NCBI RefSeq assembly: GCF_020532675.1
Contig: NZ_JAJAVE010000001.1
Span: forward strand, 496,001-560,000
Direction: 5' to 3'
DNA from: Methylobacillus gramineus
GTDB taxonomy: Bacteria; Pseudomonadota; Gammaproteobacteria; Burkholderiales; Methylophilaceae
Length of the DNA: 64,000 bases
The notes under the pieces are model-generated. The model was not told the origin of the DNA, ran no database searches, and saw only the letters and a list, made by a program, of their open reading frames with translations. Positions 7,501-15,506 of this stretch are shown piece after piece. The position numbers were made by a program, and so were the translations under genes. How positions within the stretch are numbered: the stretch's first letter is position 1; the number at the start of each line of letters is the position of its first letter.

Positions 7501-8695
7501 GAAAGTCACTGCCTTGATCAAGGCGTTGCCCAAAACACTGCGTCGGGTCTGTGTGCCGGTGCCGGATTTTGTCACGGGTTTTCTTCAGCAGGCGAGCAAT
7601 AAGTCGGATGCCTTGTTGCCTGTATTGGCGGCCTATGTCCAGCAACGCACTGGGCTCAAGCTTAGCCTCAGCGACTGGGCGGCAGATACACTGGATGCTC
7701 ATCTCTACATGAATTTCCGTATCGTCGATGAAAAAAATCGTGAGCTGGGAATGGGCCGGGATTGGCATGCTCTCAAGACACAACTTGGCCAGGCCGCGCA
7801 ACTGACGTTCCGCAGCACTTCTCCCAGCATTGAAAAAGCAGGGATCAAGCAGTGGGATTTTGGCGATCTGCCACAAACCCTGAGCTTTAGTCGCGATGGT
7901 CGCCAGCTGACCGGTTACCCGGCGCTGGAAGACAACAGTGACAGCGTTTCAATCAAGCTGTTTGATACAGAGAATACAGCCTTGGTTTCGCATAGGGCCG
8001 GGGTAAGGCGATTAATGCGTTTTGAATTGAAAGAGCAAATCAAGCAGCTGGAAAAAGGCCTGCCAGGGTTTAATCAATACGCCCTGCAATTGAGAAACAT
8101 CATGAATCCCGATGAATTGCGTGAGGATATGCTGGTCGCCATTACCGACCGTGCTTTTATTGGCGAGGATGAGCTGCCGCGCAACAACCAGGCCTTCATG
8201 GCACTGAAAACACGTGCCAGAACGCGCCTGCCTGCTGTGGTGGAGGGTGCAGGTCGCCTGGCGACAGCTATTGCGGTGGAATATACCCAGTTGATGCAAA
8301 AGTTGAACGGGGTGCCAGGCAGCCTGGCTAGGGTGAAGAAGGAAGTGGAAACCCAGCTCGGCCTGTTGTTGCCCAAGCGATTTTTCAGTGTGACGCCTTG
8401 GGAGACATTGCAGCATGTACCACGTTACCTCAAGGCCCTGCGCCTGCGCCTGGATAAATATCAGGGTAGTGCGGAACGTGATGCGCGCAGTGCACAGTCC
8501 GTGCAACAGATATGGGAGCGCTGGGAGTCACACGTGCTGGCCCTGCGCAAGGCAAGTCATGACGTACCACCTGCTTTGGCAGAGTATCGCTGGCTGATTG
8601 AGGAGTTGCGTGTCTCGCTGTTTGCCCAGGAGCTGAAAACGCCGTTTCCGGTGTCAGCCAAGCGCCTTGATAAAATCTGGCAGGATTTAAACTGA
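4562..8695 (+). CDS. hrpA: ATP-dependent RNA helicase HrpA
   Basis: This is a 1377-residue DEAH-box helicase. GETGSGKTTQLPK (Walker A) lies near residue 105, DEAH within IIDEAHERS near 201, SAT (motif III) near 237, and the second RecA domain has TNVAETSLTVPG and QRAGRCGR (motif VI) near residues 440-480. The C-terminal half carries the HA2, OB and DUF3418-type regions of HrpA. E. coli HrpA (about 1300 residues) helps rescue stalled ribosomes and processes fimbrial mRNA. An acidic, Ala-rich insert at about residues 265-350 between the RecA domains explains the extra length. A TAAAAT -10-like box lies about 15 bases before the start. It stands alone, divergent from the PEP-CTERM gene. Confidence 0.95.
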   Translation: MSTSNPISPRQMISRLEAQLPECLLVDRFFLKRRLQQTSAMLGQGKSVEKSLAEIAGKIQDSARRLQARRDHLPKPDFPDDLPVSGRRDEIAAAIAKHQVVIVCGETGSGKTTQLPKICLTLGRGVNGLIGHTQPRRIAARSVASRIAQELASPLGQAVGYKVRFNDKLSETSYIKLMTDGILLAETQGDRFLNVYDTIIIDEAHERSLNIDFLLGYLKQLLPRRPDLKVIVTSATIDAERFSRHFNGAPVIEVSGRTYPVEVRYRALGAKRSSMPAKAVPASVATKPAAEMPVMTAQEQEFRRKAGNVDPSIRKWLDDGDVELLGQDVMGVQRKPREASRWLEEDDVEEAMEDAILDVAEDLLREGEGDILVFLPGEREIRDTADHLRKHQARSPRLRHVEVLPLFARLSIEDQQKIFRTNGGRRIVLATNVAETSLTVPGIKYVIDTGLARVSRYSARAKVEQLQIEKISQAAARQRAGRCGRVSSGICVRLYDEQDFNHRPAFTDPEILRSSLAAVILRMAALKLGDVQDFPFIEAPSSRYIADGYLLLQELGAVDSDRNITEIGRQLARLPLDPRVSRMILEAKKQGCTREILIIASALAIQDPRERPMDKREAADQAHAKFAIEHSDFMGFLKLWEFYEEALKAKKSNKDLLNKCHANYLSFLRLKEWRELHMQLKEIAEDLELQFNDEPASYEQVHRALLSGLLGNIGFKDGDADSYQGARGIRFHVAPGSTLKKARPKWVMAAELMETTKLYARCVARIEPDWIEPLARGLTQSHYSDPRWDRKPAQVVAWERVSLYGLTVIPRRRVHYGPVNAQESREIFIREALANMEFDTRAAFFGANQRLIAEIEELEHKARRQDVLVDEHTLFAFYDGILPQDTINGAGFEKWREAAEQENPRLLYLTREHLMRHGAAGITEVQFPESIEVDGVKLPLKYRFEPGHLLDGVTATVPLALLNQLSPEQAEWLVPGMIREKVTALIKALPKTLRRVCVPVPDFVTGFLQQASNKSDALLPVLAAYVQQRTGLKLSLSDWAADTLDAHLYMNFRIVDEKNRELGMGRDWHALKTQLGQAAQLTFRSTSPSIEKAGIKQWDFGDLPQTLSFSRDGRQLTGYPALEDNSDSVSIKLFDTENTALVSHRAGVRRLMRFELKEQIKQLEKGLPGFNQYALQLRNIMNPDELREDMLVAITDRAFIGEDELPRNNQAFMALKTRARTRLPAVVEGAGRLATAIAVEYTQLMQKLNGVPGSLARVKKEVETQLGLLLPKRFFSVTPWETLQHVPRYLKALRLRLDKYQGSAERDARSAQSVQQIWERWESHVLALRKASHDVPPALAEYRWLIEELRVSLFAQELKTPFPVSAKRLDKIWQDLN

Positions 8696-8715
8696 AGCAG
8701 TGATCATCAAGCTAG

Positions 8716-8750
8716 TCGCTGGCATGGTATTTAAATCTTTGTACCAGCGA
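8716..8750 (+). terminator. Possible hrpA terminator hairpin
   Basis: TCGCTGG (8716-8722) pairs with CCAGCGA (8744-8750), followed by TGGATTTTCTG. The loop is long and the T-run is short, so the call is weak. Confidence 0.35.
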
Positions 8751-8821
8751 TGGATTTTCTGAGTACTGATTCATCTGAAGTGGCTCTATTAAAAATTATT
8801 TAAAGAATATTAAGGGAAATT

Positions 8822-11089
8822 ATGGGACGCGCTTCACTTCATCAGGGTTTGCCGCTCGCTGGCACGCATGCCAATCAGGTAATGCCTGCGATAACGTTTA
8901 AAAGTAAGAGGCACCGTCAATTAGGTAATCCGCCTCGCCAGATTGTGGTTGCCGTCATGGCGACATTAGGGATTTTTGGGGCAGTGACGGCTCAAGCCAG
9001 TTGCGGCACCATCAATTCAGCCACCATCATTAGTACCGCAGAAACTGGTCCCTGCACTCTAGGGGCGGGCACTTATGACCTGACAGTGACAGGCGTTGTG
9101 ACGGCAGGGGGCGATGCCATTGAAGTCAATGGAAATATGGTCGGGAGTATTATCAACAGCGGCCATATCAATGGCGCTGGAAAGGGCATTGCCGTCTTCT
9201 CTAATAGTATTGGCGATATTCACAATAGTGGCACTATAGAAGGTGGAGATTATGCAATCGCTGCCGACTTTGGTGGTGGAATTGGCCACATTACCAACAG
9301 CGACACAATCGCTGGTGGCAACTACGGCATTTATGCTTCTTCCGGCAGTACGATAGGCGACATTTCCAATAGTGGCACGATCACAGGCAACAATAATGAT
9401 GGTATTTACATCGCGTCTGACAGCCAGGTAGGCAATATCGTCAATAGTGGCATTATTTCTGGTGGTGTTAATAGCATCAACATAGACAAACCAACCCTCA
9501 CTGGTGAAATCCAGGTTGAGGGTAATGATACTGCGCGTTTTGATGGGGCTGTGTTGGCATCTGGCTATACCATGCGTGTCATGTCCGGGGCTAGCTATAG
9601 CCTGGTGGGGGATGAGCGTTTTACCGTGACTAGCTTGGTGAACAATGGCACATTAAAGCTTGCCGAGAATAGCCTGGATACCGCTATCGTCAATGGTAAC
9701 TTCGAGACGACGAATACCTTGGTGACCAGAGTGACCGATACAACGTATGGCAAGCTCAGTGTGACTGGCACAGTGACTCTGGGAGGGAGTTTGTTGGTTG
9801 ATGCTGCCAGCGTGACCAGTGCGAATAGCTATAGCAATGGTTTGCTGGCGAATGTGGTGGCGGGGCAATCTCGCACTGGCGAGTTCACCAGCGTCAGTGA
9901 CAACTCAACCTTGTTTAATTTCACCCCGCAATACACCAACATCGGGTTTGATTTGGTGATGGCGGCAGCAGGCACAAGTGGGGTTTATGATGCCGTGCAA
10001 TCATCAGGCTCTCGCGCAGGCACCAATGCGGCCCGTGTGCTTGACCGCCTGATTGCAGAAAACCCAGGCAGCACCATTGCGAGCTTGTTTGTACCAGTGA
10101 ATGGTACCCAGGCAGTGGCCGATGCAGTAAGCCAGACCTTGCCCAATATGCAGGGGAGCATGCAGCAAACCAGCTTTAGTACGCAGAATCAGATTGGTCG
10201 ACTGATCCAGGCACGCACGAGTAATTTGCGCGGTGCGGCTTCAGGTGATGACTTTCTGGGAGATCGCCATTTCTGGCTGAAAAGTTTTGGCAGCAATGCA
10301 GATCAGGATCAGCGTAAAGGTAATGCAGGCTATGACGCAGAAACTTATGGGATTGCGATTGGTGCAGATGCTGAACCCAAGGCAAATACGCGCCTGGGTG
10401 TTGCATTCGCCTATGCGCGTGCCAGTGTCGATGGCAATGGCAGTGCTGAAACCAATCAAGCTAATATCCAGGTGTATCAGCTCACAGGATATGGGAGTTA
10501 TGATGTTGCTGACGATACCTGGCTGGACTTTCAGTTAGGTATTGGACAGAACCGTAACAAAGGCAAGCGCGACATCCTGTTTGCCAACAGTGTTGCCAAA
10601 TCAAGTTATGACAGTCAGACGGCGAATGTGGGCATCGGGCTGAATCACCAGATTGGACTGACTGAACATTCCAGTTTTATTCCTTCGGTACGGGCAGACT
10701 ACCTCAGGATTTTTGACGAAGGCTATACGGAGAGAGGAGCCGATGTGCTCAATCTCAAGGTACAGCGCAATACCAGCGAAGCATTGATCCTGAGTATGGA
10801 TGGCAAGTTTATACATACCACTCAGCAAGGCTATCAATTGACGGCCAATGCAGGTGCAGGCTATGACGTGATTCATGATCATTCAGGCGTTTCAGCAGTT
10901 TATGTGGGAGCGTCTGCGACAGCATTTACCACGCCCGGCCTTAATCAGAGTCCCTGGCTTCTGCGGGGTGGGTTAGGATTATCACGCAGTCTCACTGAAA
11001 GTGTAGAACTCCAGGCGCGTTATGATGCCGAATATCGATCAGACTTCCTCATGCAGACTGCATCGCTCAAGCTGAGATGGGGGTTCTAG
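8822..11089 (+). CDS. Autotransporter outer-membrane beta-barrel protein
   Basis: This is a 755-residue type V secreted protein. It has a long N-terminal extension (about 60 residues: basic region, then a hydrophobic VVAVMATLGIFGAVTAQA signal ending near residue 59). The passenger is rich in Gly/Asn/Ser with repeats of the form 'I.NSGTI.GG' (residues about 100-225), predicted to form a beta-helix. A C-terminal autotransporter barrel runs from about residue 481 (HFWLKSFGSN) to a terminal Phe (SLKLRWGF), the classical BAM signal. The extended signal peptide is typical of large autotransporters. The passenger function (adhesion or other) cannot be read from the sequence. It stands alone and is followed by a strong terminator. 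Confidence 0.9.
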   Translation: MGRASLHQGLPLAGTHANQVMPAITFKSKRHRQLGNPPRQIVVAVMATLGIFGAVTAQASCGTINSATIISTAETGPCTLGAGTYDLTVTGVVTAGGDAIEVNGNMVGSIINSGHINGAGKGIAVFSNSIGDIHNSGTIEGGDYAIAADFGGGIGHITNSDTIAGGNYGIYASSGSTIGDISNSGTITGNNNDGIYIASDSQVGNIVNSGIISGGVNSINIDKPTLTGEIQVEGNDTARFDGAVLASGYTMRVMSGASYSLVGDERFTVTSLVNNGTLKLAENSLDTAIVNGNFETTNTLVTRVTDTTYGKLSVTGTVTLGGSLLVDAASVTSANSYSNGLLANVVAGQSRTGEFTSVSDNSTLFNFTPQYTNIGFDLVMAAAGTSGVYDAVQSSGSRAGTNAARVLDRLIAENPGSTIASLFVPVNGTQAVADAVSQTLPNMQGSMQQTSFSTQNQIGRLIQARTSNLRGAASGDDFLGDRHFWLKSFGSNADQDQRKGNAGYDAETYGIAIGADAEPKANTRLGVAFAYARASVDGNGSAETNQANIQVYQLTGYGSYDVADDTWLDFQLGIGQNRNKGKRDILFANSVAKSSYDSQTANVGIGLNHQIGLTEHSSFIPSVRADYLRIFDEGYTERGADVLNLKVQRNTSEALILSMDGKFIHTTQQGYQLTANAGAGYDVIHDHSGVSAVYVGASATAFTTPGLNQSPWLLRGGLGLSRSLTESVELQARYDAEYRSDFLMQTASLKLRWGF

Positions 11090-11212
11090 GCACGGCTACA
11101 AAACTCTCCTGGCATTGTTGCTTTGCCTTGCCGTAACTTTGATTCCCTCTGGCAAAACGTCTGGTCAGGATCGCTTCACTGAATTTTGTGAGCCTCTCTA
11201 AATATGCTTGTG

Positions 11213-11248
11213 AAAAGGGTTGTTATCCGTAATGGCACAACCCTTTTT
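11213..11248 (+). terminator. Rho-independent terminator after the autotransporter gene
   Basis: AAAAGGGTTGT (11213-11223) pairs perfectly with ACAACCCTTTT (11237-11247), with a T-run. The remainder of the 11090-11437 gap holds no gene; it presumably includes the promoter of the transglycosylase gene. Confidence 0.85.
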
Positions 11249-11437
11249 ATGTTTGTATTGGTTCATTTTCAGCCTCAGTGGCATTGACCTACAGTGACTT
11301 GGGGCAATGTTTGTTAGAATTTCCCTAGGTGTGTTGATCTGGTTTGTTGTATTTATCTGCACTGAAAAAAACATGTTGCATCATTTAATTATTGGCTCAG
11401 GCCTCGAGAAGGCCAAACCATGGAGGAGATGTTGGTG

Positions 11438-12688
11438 ATGGTTCGCCGTTCAATGGCATGGTTGTTTGTTGCCAGCCTGGTGGTCAGCCCATTTAGTCAG
11501 GCTGCCGAACAAAGTTTTACCGAATGGGTGCAGGATTTCAGCCGTGATGCCCTTACAAAAGGCATTTCTGAGGCTAGCTTGCAGGCTGCATTGGCCGGTG
11601 CTCAACTTATTGAGCGTGTCGTGGAGCTGGATCAGTCACAGCCGGAGTTTGTGCAGACGTTCGCCGCTTATATCAACCGTCGTATTACGACACGTCAGGT
11701 CAATCGCGGTCAGCAGTTGCTGCAAGAACATCGCGAATTATTGCTGGCAGTAGAGAAGCAATATGGTGTGCCTCCAGAGGTGCTGGTGTCGTTCTGGGGA
11801 CTTGAAACCAATTATGGCCAGACCCTGGGCAGTTTTGAAACACCGATTGCGCTGGCAACGCTGGCTTATGAAGGTCGCCGCCGCGAGTTCTTCCGCAGCC
11901 AGTTGCTGGATGCGTTGCGTATTCTGGATGGTGGGCATGTTGCCGCACGGGATATGCTGGGTTCGTGGGCTGGTGCTGTTGGGCATATGCAATTCATGCC
12001 TTCGACTTTCCGTGCTTATGCGGTGGACGGCGATGGCGATGGCAGGATCAATGTATGGCAGTCGATCCCGGACGCCATGTATTCTGCGGGTCATTATCTG
12101 CAGTCCATCGGGTGGAAACCGGGTGAACCGGTCATGGTGGAGGTGCAGTTGCCCCCCGGCTTTGCCTGGGAGGACGCACAGGCGGGGCATCAGTTAACGG
12201 TGACGGAGTGGATGGAGCGCGGCGTGCGCACCATGAATGCCGAAACCATGCCGCCAGGGAGTAACCATGCCTCCATCGTATTGCCGCAAGGCTGGCGTGG
12301 GCCTGCCTTTATGGTATTTGATAATTTTTATGTCGTGATGAAATGGAACCGATCCACCAACTATGCGCTGGCAGTTGGTGGCCTGGCGAATCGCCTGGTA
12401 GGCGGCAAGCCGATCGCAGGAGGGCAGGAGGCCGAGCAATCGCCTGTCAGCATCGCGCAGATCAAGCAGTTGCAAGAGCAGCTTACAGGGCTGGGTTTTG
12501 ATGCCGGTACCGCCGATGGCTTGCCTGGTCCCAAGACACAGACAGCTATTCGGGATTACCAATTGGCCCATGGTTTGCCCGCGGATGGGTTTGCATCGCC
12601 CAGTTTGTTGAGCCATGTGGTGCTGACAAAAGCGCCGCAGGTGGAGGATACCGAGCTGATTCCTGGATTCCCAGGAACCCAACCTTAG
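11438..12688 (+). CDS. Lytic murein transglycosylase with peptidoglycan-binding domain (MltB family)
   Basis: This is a 416-residue envelope enzyme that cleaves the MurNAc-GlcNAc bond to give 1,6-anhydro products. A signal peptide covers residues 1-23 (ending FSQAA). The SLT_2/MltB catalytic domain carries GLETNYGQTLGSF near residue 120, whose Glu is the catalytic acid, and the GHMQFMPSTFRAYAVDGDGDG motif. A PG_binding_1 domain occupies about residues 337-395 (LQEQLTGLGFDAGTADGLPGPKT). No lipobox Cys is visible, so it is likely soluble and periplasmic. The start at 11438 is favoured because GGAGGAG (11422-11428) lies 9 bases upstream; an ATG 18 bases earlier would begin ahead of that site. 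Confidence 0.92.
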   Translation: MVRRSMAWLFVASLVVSPFSQAAEQSFTEWVQDFSRDALTKGISEASLQAALAGAQLIERVVELDQSQPEFVQTFAAYINRRITTRQVNRGQQLLQEHRELLLAVEKQYGVPPEVLVSFWGLETNYGQTLGSFETPIALATLAYEGRRREFFRSQLLDALRILDGGHVAARDMLGSWAGAVGHMQFMPSTFRAYAVDGDGDGRINVWQSIPDAMYSAGHYLQSIGWKPGEPVMVEVQLPPGFAWEDAQAGHQLTVTEWMERGVRTMNAETMPPGSNHASIVLPQGWRGPAFMVFDNFYVVMKWNRSTNYALAVGGLANRLVGGKPIAGGQEAEQSPVSIAQIKQLQEQLTGLGFDAGTADGLPGPKTQTAIRDYQLAHGLPADGFASPSLLSHVVLTKAPQVEDTELIPGFPGTQP

Positions 12689-12749
12689 CAATAAGGCGGT
12701 TAGCATTGAATAGAGATTGTCATTTAACTTGGATAGGAGGCATAGCCAC

Positions 12750-13763
12750 ATGAGTCAGGAAAAGAAACTGCGCTGGGGCATACTGGGCGCTGCCCGTGTC
12801 AATGAACGTTTGTTACCCGCCATTGTGGATGCCGCTAATGCCGAGCTGGTGGCAATAGCCAGCCGCCGGCCAGGTGCGGCAGCGGCCACTTTGCAAAAAC
12901 ATGCGCCAGGGATCACAGGTGTTCATTGTTATGACGAGATGGACGCCCTGCTGGCTGATAGCCAGGTTGAGGCGGTCTATTTGCCCATGGCCAATCATGA
13001 GCATGCGGAATGGGCGCTCAAGGCTATCCGCCAGGGCAAGCATGTACTGATCGAGAAACCGCTGGCATTGAGGGTCGAGGATGTGGATGCCATCACTGCC
13101 GCGGCCAAGGAGCACAAGGTTACGGTGATGGAAGGCTTTATGTATACCTTCCATCCACAGTATGCCCGCGCGCAGGAATTGATACGTTCAGGGGTGATTG
13201 GGGATGTGAAGTTTGTACGCGCCAGCTACTCCTTCATCATGAAACCTGCTCGCATGTATCGCCTGGAAAAAGATGTGGACAATGGTGGTGGTGCCATGTG
13301 GGATATCGGTCCATATGCCATTCATTCCCTGCGCAGCTGTTTTGATAACGAGCCAGTCAGTGTGACAGCTCTTGCCAAATATACCGAAAGTGGCGCGGAT
13401 ATTGCCACCAGTGGCGTATTTGATTTTGGCGATGGCAAGCATGGCCATTTTGATATCAGTTTTGAATGTTCGCGCCGTTCTGAATACCAGGTAACGGGTA
13501 GCAAGGGTGGTCTCAAGTGCCATACCGTCTGGCAGCAGGCGGGGGATGTGCCGGTGATCAGCTGGTGGACCGAGGATGGCCGTTTCTGGGAAGAGCGTTT
13601 GCCAGCCAGCAATCATTTCATCCTTGAAATCGAACATTTCAGCGATTGTGTCCTCAATGGCAAAGCTCCTTTCCTCAGCCTGGAAGACGCACGTCATAAC
13701 TGCAAGGCCATTGTGGCGGCCATGCAGTCTGCGGCGGAAGGCCGGAAAATCGATTTGTCCTAA
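12750..13763 (+). CDS. Gfo/Idh/MocA family NAD(P)-dependent oxidoreductase
   Basis: This is a 337-residue protein with an N-terminal Rossmann fold (WGILGAARVNERLLPAI, residues 9-25) and the catalytic EKPLAL motif at residues 102-107. The C-terminal domain contains GGGAMWDIGPYAIHSLR, the usual Gfo/Idh/MocA active-site face. Such enzymes oxidise or reduce sugars, inositols or related polyols; the specific substrate is not evident. The start at 12750 is set by AGGAGG at 12735-12740. It follows the transglycosylase gene by about 60 bases and might share its transcript, but no functional link is obvious. Confidence 0.88.
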   Translation: MSQEKKLRWGILGAARVNERLLPAIVDAANAELVAIASRRPGAAAATLQKHAPGITGVHCYDEMDALLADSQVEAVYLPMANHEHAEWALKAIRQGKHVLIEKPLALRVEDVDAITAAAKEHKVTVMEGFMYTFHPQYARAQELIRSGVIGDVKFVRASYSFIMKPARMYRLEKDVDNGGGAMWDIGPYAIHSLRSCFDNEPVSVTALAKYTESGADIATSGVFDFGDGKHGHFDISFECSRRSEYQVTGSKGGLKCHTVWQQAGDVPVISWWTEDGRFWEERLPASNHFILEIEHFSDCVLNGKAPFLSLEDARHNCKAIVAAMQSAAEGRKIDLS

Positions 13764-13779
13764 GGCAGGTCATGCAGCC

Positions 13780-13806
13780 TAATGGGTGGGAGATTGGCGC
13801 CCATTA
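13780..13806. terminator. Hairpin between convergent genes
   Basis: TAATGGG (13780-13786) pairs with CCCATTA (13800-13806) around a 13-base loop, between the converging oxidoreductase and DsbA-like genes. There is no strong T-run on either side, so it is only a likely terminator. Confidence 0.4.
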
Positions 13807-13822
13807 CGCTGGATCAGACTAT

Positions 13823-14515
13823 CTAAGATGCCAGGTTTCCGGATAGTGTGGTTTTGTTAGTCCTATGGACAATGGCGAGCTGATCCTGCACAAAATCCCG
13901 CCATGCCTGTACTTTACCCAGATACGGACTGACATCCAGCTGTTGCCAGGGGTGTCCTGGTATTGCCAATATAAAACAGGGAAATCCACTTCCTCCTGAT
14001 TGTGCGAGCAATGCTTGGCTTTCGGCAATATGCTGGCTGGTGGTTGATAATGAGGCTTGCTCAAACAGCTGCCCAAAGTGAACCTGATCCAAACCTAGTT
14101 TGCCTGCCAACGCGAGCAGGACAAAAGGCTCGGCAATTTTCTGACCATGCTGGTAATACGCGCTTTGTATCTTGTGCAGCATTTCCAGCCCAAGACCTTG
14201 CATTGCCTGGGCGCATAGAATGGCCGTGATTGGCGGGCTGGAGTCCAGCACAATGGTGTAGTCGTTGAGTAACTGGTTAAAATAAGCATCCCCGAATATC
14301 TGACCACTGAGTGCGGCAATGCGTCGGTCGTGCGGTATGACATGGTTACGCCAGGACGGACTAACAAGGCGGCGATTGCTGCCACTCAGCATACCGCCAC
14401 CATGCAGGCTGATACTGAGTTCCGGGATAGTGCTTGCCGCTTCGATTAAAGGTGCAGCGGCATAACACCATCCGCAGAATGGATCAAAAATGTAATGCAA
14501 GGTAGCGCGGTTCAT
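13823..14515 (-). CDS. DsbA family (FrnE/thioredoxin-fold) protein
   Basis: This is a 230-residue protein with a thioredoxin-like CGWC active site at residues 14-17 right after the first strand (LHYIFDPFCGWC), then a mostly helical insertion. There is no signal peptide, so it should be cytoplasmic, like the 2-hydroxychromene isomerase/FrnE branch of the DsbA superfamily rather than periplasmic DsbA. The start at 14515 lies only 5 bases after the stop of the MBL-fold gene upstream, so the two are co-transcribed. The LysR gene on the other side of the operon promoter is the likely regulator. Role: thiol oxidoreductase; substrate unknown. Confidence 0.82.
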   Translation of the reverse strand: MNRATLHYIFDPFCGWCYAAAPLIEAASTIPELSISLHGGGMLSGSNRRLVSPSWRNHVIPHDRRIAALSGQIFGDAYFNQLLNDYTIVLDSSPPITAILCAQAMQGLGLEMLHKIQSAYYQHGQKIAEPFVLLALAGKLGLDQVHFGQLFEQASLSTTSQHIAESQALLAQSGGSGFPCFILAIPGHPWQQLDVSPYLGKVQAWRDFVQDQLAIVHRTNKTTLSGNLAS

Positions 14516-14520
14516 GTGGT

Positions 14521-15408
14521 TTATTCCGCTGGCCACTTCATTTCGCCCTTGACCACTTTCGCGCCCAGCTCCAGTGCTGAAGGTTCTTCAAGGCCAGGGT
14601 ATTGTTGTTGCATTGTCTGGATCAGTTCCGCTGAGTTTGCACTGTTACTGACCGCCAGTTCAAAGGTGTGCAGGTATTGCTGGGTGAAGTGCAAGGCGTC
14701 CAATCCTGGTGGCGCTTTGCCTAGGTAATGTCCAGGGATGATAGTGGCTGGCTTTAAGGCAGCAATCTCATCCAATGCCGCTAGCCAGTATTGGCGCGAA
14801 GTAGTGGTTTGAGTGTCTGCAATCCAGACGTGGATGCCACTGGAAATCACCACTCCACCTACAATTGCTTTCAGTGATGGAATCCACACATAGCTGCGAT
14901 CTGGCGCAGGGCCATCCAGCCCCTTGATCTGCAAGGACTGCCCCTCCAGCGTGAGGTGGTCATCATGCAGTGCCTCCGGGATCACCAGTGATTGCGGAGC
15001 ATTTTTTCCTAGTTGCGGTCCCCAGTAAGCCAGTTTTCCTGGACTGCTGGCCTTGATGGCAGCGACGGTTTGAGTGGTCGCTAGAATTTTTGCCTGGGGG
15101 AAAGCGGCATGTAACACATCCAGGCCGAAGTAATAATCCGGGTCGCTATGGCTGATGTAAATGGTGGTCAGGTGTTTGCCCGACCGGCGGATTTTCTCGA
15201 CCAGGGTTTTCGCGTCATTGCGTTGAAACTGAGCATCTATCAGCACGATGTCGCGTTTGCCACTGATCAATTCGGACGAGACAGGAAACACGCTGTGCTC
15301 ACCGGGGTTAAATACTTCCAGCTTCAATGGCGGCGCAGCTGTGGCATTTAAGCTGATCAGGCTGGTCATGAATATGCCGGCCAACAACATGGGGTATTTG
15401 AATTGCAT
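14521..15408 (-). CDS. MBL-fold metallo-hydrolase, periplasmic, divergent metal site
   Basis: This is a 295-residue protein with a signal peptide (about residues 1-24, ATA-A). The fold is metallo-beta-lactamase-like (DIVLIDAQFQ, IYISH, IIPGHYLG). The usual HxHxDH motif is replaced by HSDPDYYFG at residues 87-95, so the second His is Asp and the last His is Tyr. This matches a recognisable proteobacterial subfamily of MBL proteins, whose substrate is not known to me; metal content may differ from beta-lactamases. It is followed by the DsbA-like gene after 5 bases and is divergent from a LysR regulator. Confidence 0.8.
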   Translation of the reverse strand: MQFKYPMLLAGIFMTSLISLNATAAPPLKLEVFNPGEHSVFPVSSELISGKRDIVLIDAQFQRNDAKTLVEKIRRSGKHLTTIYISHSDPDYYFGLDVLHAAFPQAKILATTQTVAAIKASSPGKLAYWGPQLGKNAPQSLVIPEALHDDHLTLEGQSLQIKGLDGPAPDRSYVWIPSLKAIVGGVVISSGIHVWIADTQTTTSRQYWLAALDEIAALKPATIIPGHYLGKAPPGLDALHFTQQYLHTFELAVSNSANSAELIQTMQQQYPGLEEPSALELGAKVVKGEMKWPAE

Positions 15409-15473
15409 ATGAGTCTCTTGAGGGGAATGAGCTGCATCATAAAGTGTTTATTTGCATATAAAAATCACCTAAA

Positions 15474-15492
15474 ATGCAATTATTTGTTGCAT
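15474..15492. promoter_or_regulatory. Probable LysR binding site (inverted repeat)
   Basis: ATGCAA (15474-15479) and TTGCAT (15487-15492) form a perfect inverted repeat with a 7-base spacer just ahead of the LysR gene, in the divergent promoter region. A further TTGCAT half-site lies at 15452-15457. The geometry suits LysR-type control of both the regulator and the MBL/DsbA genes. Confidence 0.5.
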
Positions 15493-15506
15493 AAATCGAG
15501 CAAGTC

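Noticed and set aside
9150-9470. Repeats in the autotransporter as a CRISPR array
   Set aside because: The repeats are coding, short and degenerate, without constant-length spacers.
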